This document shows positions 61,224 through 64,000 of a stretch of DNA of 64,000 nucleotides, piece after piece. The number at the start of each line of letters is the position of its first letter. Position 1 is the stretch's first letter. The notes under the pieces are model-generated. The model worked only from the letters and a program-made list of their open reading frames with translations, was not told where the DNA came from and did no database searches. This stretch comes from Pseudomonas cichorii (lineage in GTDB: Bacteria; Pseudomonadota; Gammaproteobacteria; Pseudomonadales; Pseudomonadaceae), in NCBI RefSeq assembly GCF_003700275.1, contig NZ_RBRE01000093.1, positions 1-64,000 of the forward strand, written 5' to 3'. A program made the position numbers and the translations under genes.

Positions 61224-62285
61224 ATGCCAACGCTTTGCTGTCCTGCGGTCGCAGTGCCGGAGTTCACCATCAGTCTTGAGCAGACGCTGGCGCTGGTTTC
61301 CAATCTGCATTCGCAACACCCGCAATTGCCGCTGGTGCGCCGCCTGATCCGCAATACCCGGGTGCGCAAACGTCACTTGGTGCAGTCCATAGAGCAGACT
61401 CTGGAGCATCCGGGCTTCGAGGTGCGCAATCTGATCTATGCCCGCGAAGCCAGGGCGCTGCTTCCCGATGTGGTGAGCCGTGCGCTGGGCAATGCCCGTC
61501 TGCTTGCCCGGCAGATCGACGCCATCGTTTTTGTGTCCTGCACCGGTTTCATGATGCCTTCGCTGACCGCCTGGATGATCAATGAACTGGGATTTCGCAG
61601 CGATACACGACAGATACCCATTGCCCAACTGGGCTGTGCGGCCGGTGGCTCGGCCATCAACCGGGCCCATGATTTCTGTCTGGCCTATCCGCAGGCCAAT
61701 GTACTGATCGTGGCCTGCGAGTTCTGTTCGCTGTGTTATCAGCCAACTGATGTGACGGTAGGCAATCTGCTCTCCAACGGGTTGTTTGGCGATGCCCTGG
61801 CGGCTGCGGTGGTGTGCGGCCAGGGTGGGGAAGGCGTCCGGTTACAGGGTAATGGCTCGCGTCTGGTGCCTGGCACCGAAGACTGGATCAGCTATGCCGT
61901 CAAAGCCAGCGGCTTTCACTTCTGTCTTGATCGACGAGTGCCCGGCACCATGGCGCAACTGGCGCCGGAGATCCGTTCGGTGGCGGCAGAGCATGGCTGG
62001 CAGGCCGAGCAACTGGATTTCTACATCATCCACGCCGGAGGTCCGCGCATTCTCGATGATCTCTCGCTCTATCTGGGCGTAGACAGCGCGCTGTTCGCCC
62101 ACAGCCGCGCCACATTGACCGAGTACGGCAACATTGCCTCGGTTGTGGTGCTGGATGCATTGCGCCGTCTGTTCGAGGCGGGCGGCGCCGGGCAGGGCGC
62201 CCGCGGGCTCATTGCCGGTTTCGGTCCCGGCATCACTGCGGAAATAACCTTGGGTACATGGAACAACAGGGAGGTTTCACCATGA
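61224..62285 (+). CDS. Type III polyketide synthase (chalcone-synthase-like)
   Basis: The 353-aa homodimer-type enzyme would extend an acyl-CoA or malonyl-CoA starter with malonyl-CoA and cyclise the chain. The catalytic triad is visible: Cys138 (IAQLGCAAGG), His270 (FYIIHAGGPRIL) and Asn303 (TEYGNIASVVV), with the GFGPG loop near 333. The length and motif spacing resemble bacterial RppA/PhlD-type enzymes. No phl genes are nearby. The stop overlaps the aldo-keto reductase start (ATGA). The product is unknown: naphthol, pyrone and phloroglucinol types are all possible. Confidence 0.87.
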   Translation: MPTLCCPAVAVPEFTISLEQTLALVSNLHSQHPQLPLVRRLIRNTRVRKRHLVQSIEQTLEHPGFEVRNLIYAREARALLPDVVSRALGNARLLARQIDAIVFVSCTGFMMPSLTAWMINELGFRSDTRQIPIAQLGCAAGGSAINRAHDFCLAYPQANVLIVACEFCSLCYQPTDVTVGNLLSNGLFGDALAAAVVCGQGGEGVRLQGNGSRLVPGTEDWISYAVKASGFHFCLDRRVPGTMAQLAPEIRSVAAEHGWQAEQLDFYIIHAGGPRILDDLSLYLGVDSALFAHSRATLTEYGNIASVVVLDALRRLFEAGGAGQGARGLIAGFGPGITAEITLGTWNNREVSP

Positions 62286-63205
62286 CAGTCGCGGATACTT
62301 TTCTTCTCGGGGGAGACATGCCGGTCAAGCGTATGGGCTACGGCGCCATGCACCTGACCGGGTACGGCATGTGGGGGCCTGCGGCGGATCCGCAGCAGGC
62401 CAAAGCGCTGCTGCGGCATGCCGTTCATGAGCAGGGCGTTACGTTCATCGATACAGCAGACGCCTATGGTCCGGGAGATAACGAAGAGCTCATTCGTGCC
62501 GCACTTCATCCGTACCCTGAAGAACTGGTCATTTCCACCAAGGGCGGGATGTTGCGCTCCGGTCCGAATGACTGGATTCATGGCGCGCCGGGTGCTCCGT
62601 ATATCGTGCCTCTGGGACGTCCAGAGTACCTGCGCCAGCAGGTGGAAATGAGCCGGCGTCGCCTGCAGGTCGAGCGTATCGATCTGTATCAGTTGCACAG
62701 TGTCGATCCGCAAGTGCCGCTGGCCGAATCCCTCGGCGAACTGGTGCGTTTGCGTGAGCAGGGCAAGATCCGCCACATCGGTTTATCCAACCAGCCCGGC
62801 GTTACGCTTGAGCAACTGGAAGAGGCGCATCGCGTGGCGGGCATTGCGGCCATCGAGAGTCTTTACAACATTGCCGATCGCAGCGATGAGCCGGTATTGC
62901 AGCGCGCCCAGGCGCTGAATATCGCCTTCATTCCATGGTTCCCGCTCGGCCACGGTGCCCTTGTCGGGTCGGACAGCGCATTGCTGCCGCTCGCCGGACA
63001 ATATGCGTTGACCCCTTCGCAACTGGCGTTGGCCTGGTTGCTCAATCATGCCGCGCACACGGTCTTGATTCCCGGCACCACTGCCATCGCCCATCTGCAG
63101 GAAAATGTCAGGGCGGCGAGCGTGCAACTGGATGAAAGCCAGCTGGCAGCGATTGTTCGCGAAGTCGATCACCTCGCGCTGCCGACCTGGCGTCCCGAAC
63201 GTTGA
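62282..63205 (+). CDS. Aldo/keto reductase
   Basis: The 307-aa AKR has the tetrad Asp and Tyr in FIDTADAYGPGDNE, Lys in LVISTKGG and His in LYQLHSVDP, on a TIM barrel that uses NADPH. ATG 62282 (MTVADTFLLGGDMPVKRMG) overlaps the PKS stop by 4 bases. It may reduce a ketone or aldehyde of the polyketide. A general detoxifying function is the alternative, but tight coupling favours a pathway role. Confidence 0.85.
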   Translation: MTVADTFLLGGDMPVKRMGYGAMHLTGYGMWGPAADPQQAKALLRHAVHEQGVTFIDTADAYGPGDNEELIRAALHPYPEELVISTKGGMLRSGPNDWIHGAPGAPYIVPLGRPEYLRQQVEMSRRRLQVERIDLYQLHSVDPQVPLAESLGELVRLREQGKIRHIGLSNQPGVTLEQLEEAHRVAGIAAIESLYNIADRSDEPVLQRAQALNIAFIPWFPLGHGALVGSDSALLPLAGQYALTPSQLALAWLLNHAAHTVLIPGTTAIAHLQENVRAASVQLDESQLAAIVREVDHLALPTWRPER

Positions 63206-63217
63206 GGAGGACAGGCC

Positions 63218-63631
63218 ATGAATACCTGCCAGCGCAATGTCGCAACCCTGCGGGCGATCTACGAGGATCTGACGCGCATTGCCGAGTTTGCAGACGATGA
63301 CATCGTCCTGCACAAGGCCGACCAGACCGCGTGCCCGGCCACGGTCATCGGCAAGCAGGCGGTGCGCGGTCATGAAGTAGAGCTTATCGCCCTGACGCAC
63401 TATTCGTTGTTCATGGAGGTGCAGGATATCATCGCCAACGATTGTTTCGGCGCGGTCCTCGGCAACCTGCGCGCCAGACCGGATGAGCAGGGCATCTGCA
63501 TGCCGTTCTGCGGTTTATGGCGCTTTCGCGAGGGAAAGGTCATCGAACACTGGGAAAACGCCTACGACGTTGCGGCGTTTGCCGGTTTTCTGCGCGGTGA
63601 CGATGCACAGGCCGCTCGCTGGCTGTGTTGA
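63218..63631 (+). CDS. SnoaL/NTF2-like protein
   Basis: The 137-aa product has a cone-shaped NTF2-like pattern (LRAIYEDLTRIAEFADDDIV near the start, FREGKVIEHWENAYDVAAFA near the end). Members include polyketide cyclases, isomerases and dehydratases. It starts 13 bases after the AKR behind GAGGAGGAC. Together with the PKS and AKR it suggests a small aromatic or pyrone pathway; catalytic residues cannot be assigned. Confidence 0.75.
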   Translation: MNTCQRNVATLRAIYEDLTRIAEFADDDIVLHKADQTACPATVIGKQAVRGHEVELIALTHYSLFMEVQDIIANDCFGAVLGNLRARPDEQGICMPFCGLWRFREGKVIEHWENAYDVAAFAGFLRGDDAQAARWLC

Positions 63632-63676
63632 GCCACGTGTGGGAGCATGTGCATCTGTCAAAGCGAGGAACAGAGC

Positions 63677-64000
63677 ATGCTGCGTATCCGTGGAACCATT
63701 GGCCAATGGCCGGTGGATTTGACCCTGGAAATGGACGACGGTGACTGGGCGCAACTGGGTGCCCAACTCAAGGCGGCCGCTCCTGAAGCGCCGGCTGTTG
63801 TGGAAAGCAGGCCGGTCAATCAGGACGACAGGATCTGGCAGATCGCCAGGGACCTGCTGCAAAAGGCCGGGCAACTCAGCGGGCCGGATCTGCTGGGTAA
63901 ACTCGAAGGCCTGACCGGCAGCACCGCCGCCGGCAAGCGCCTGCTGGTACGTCTGCGCCATAGCGCCAATGTGAAGGTCGCAAGCGGCGCGGATGCACCC
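63677..64000 (+). CDS. Unidentified protein, cut by the right edge
   Basis: A frame of at least 108 codons starts MLRIRGTIGQWPVDLTLEMD and is still open at the end of the window. It is acidic at the start, with a helical middle (IWQIARDLLQKAGQLSGPDL) and no membrane segment. Gene order suggests the conserved hypothetical gene found near the zinc operon in other Pseudomonas. The spacing from the SnoaL-like gene (45 bases, with a TGTGGGAGC REP-like fragment) suggests a separate unit. Confidence 0.6.
   Translation, partial: MLRIRGTIGQWPVDLTLEMDDGDWAQLGAQLKAAAPEAPAVVESRPVNQDDRIWQIARDLLQKAGQLSGPDLLGKLEGLTGSTAAGKRLLVRLRHSANVKVASGADAP

Overview
The window looks like chromosomal DNA of a fluorescent Pseudomonas, most probably of the P. 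syringae group. The evidence is gene order matched from memory of Pseudomonas genomes: birA-coaX-SPOR-tRNAs-secE-nusG-rplKAJL-rpoBC-rpsLG-fusA-tuf-S10-spc-alpha, then katA-ferritin-uvrA-MFS-ssb, and later epimerase-oprG-DUF3299-ABC-DUF2796. Family lengths (RpoC 1399 aa, RpoB 1357 aa) and moderately GC-rich codon use agree. No database search was possible, so the species assignment is an inference.

Positions 1-33223 are the housekeeping macrocluster, all on the + strand. It holds biotin ligase/repressor, pantothenate kinase and a SPOR protein; tRNA-Tyr, -Gly, -Thr and -Trp; secE and nusG; the L11-L1 and L10-L12-RpoB-RpoC units; the str operon with the only tuf in the window; and the S10, spc and alpha operons ending at rplQ. 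Several transcription-unit junctions share one layout, a hairpin followed at once by a TTGA-type -35 element with exact 17-base spacing. The tufB gene that sits between tRNA-Thr and tRNA-Trp in P. aeruginosa and P. putida is absent.

Positions 33344-40503 carry catalase, a bacterioferritin-like ferritin without the heme methionine, uvrA (- strand), a YajR-like MFS transporter and ssb. Positions 40504-42285 are an AT-rich insertion with three overlapping genes: a PAAR spike-tip protein with an extra C-terminal domain, a Tae4-type peptidoglycan amidase and a Tai4-type periplasmic immunity protein. This is an orphan type VI secretion payload.

Positions 42481-52214 form a sugar-acid catabolic island. 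A LacI-type regulator and two TGATTGCGCAATCA operators precede a galactarate/talarate-dehydratase-like enolase-superfamily gene. A LysR regulator with two GATAAC-N5-GTTATC dyads appears to control an IlvD/Edd dehydratase plus a FAH-fold dehydratase on one side, and an ACS-type permease, an SDR dehydrogenase and a FAH-fold diketo-acid hydrolase on the other. The set reads as a non-phosphorylative, aldolase-free route.

Positions 52602-61080 hold a large MscS channel, a REP pair, a catalytically degenerate RmlD-like protein translationally coupled to an intact epimerase, OprG/OmpW, and a four-gene zinc-linked ABC operon behind a Zur-box-like site. Positions 61224-63631 are a type III polyketide synthase, aldo-keto reductase and SnoaL/NTF2-like operon, apparently inserted next to the zinc operon. 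A last gene runs off the right edge.
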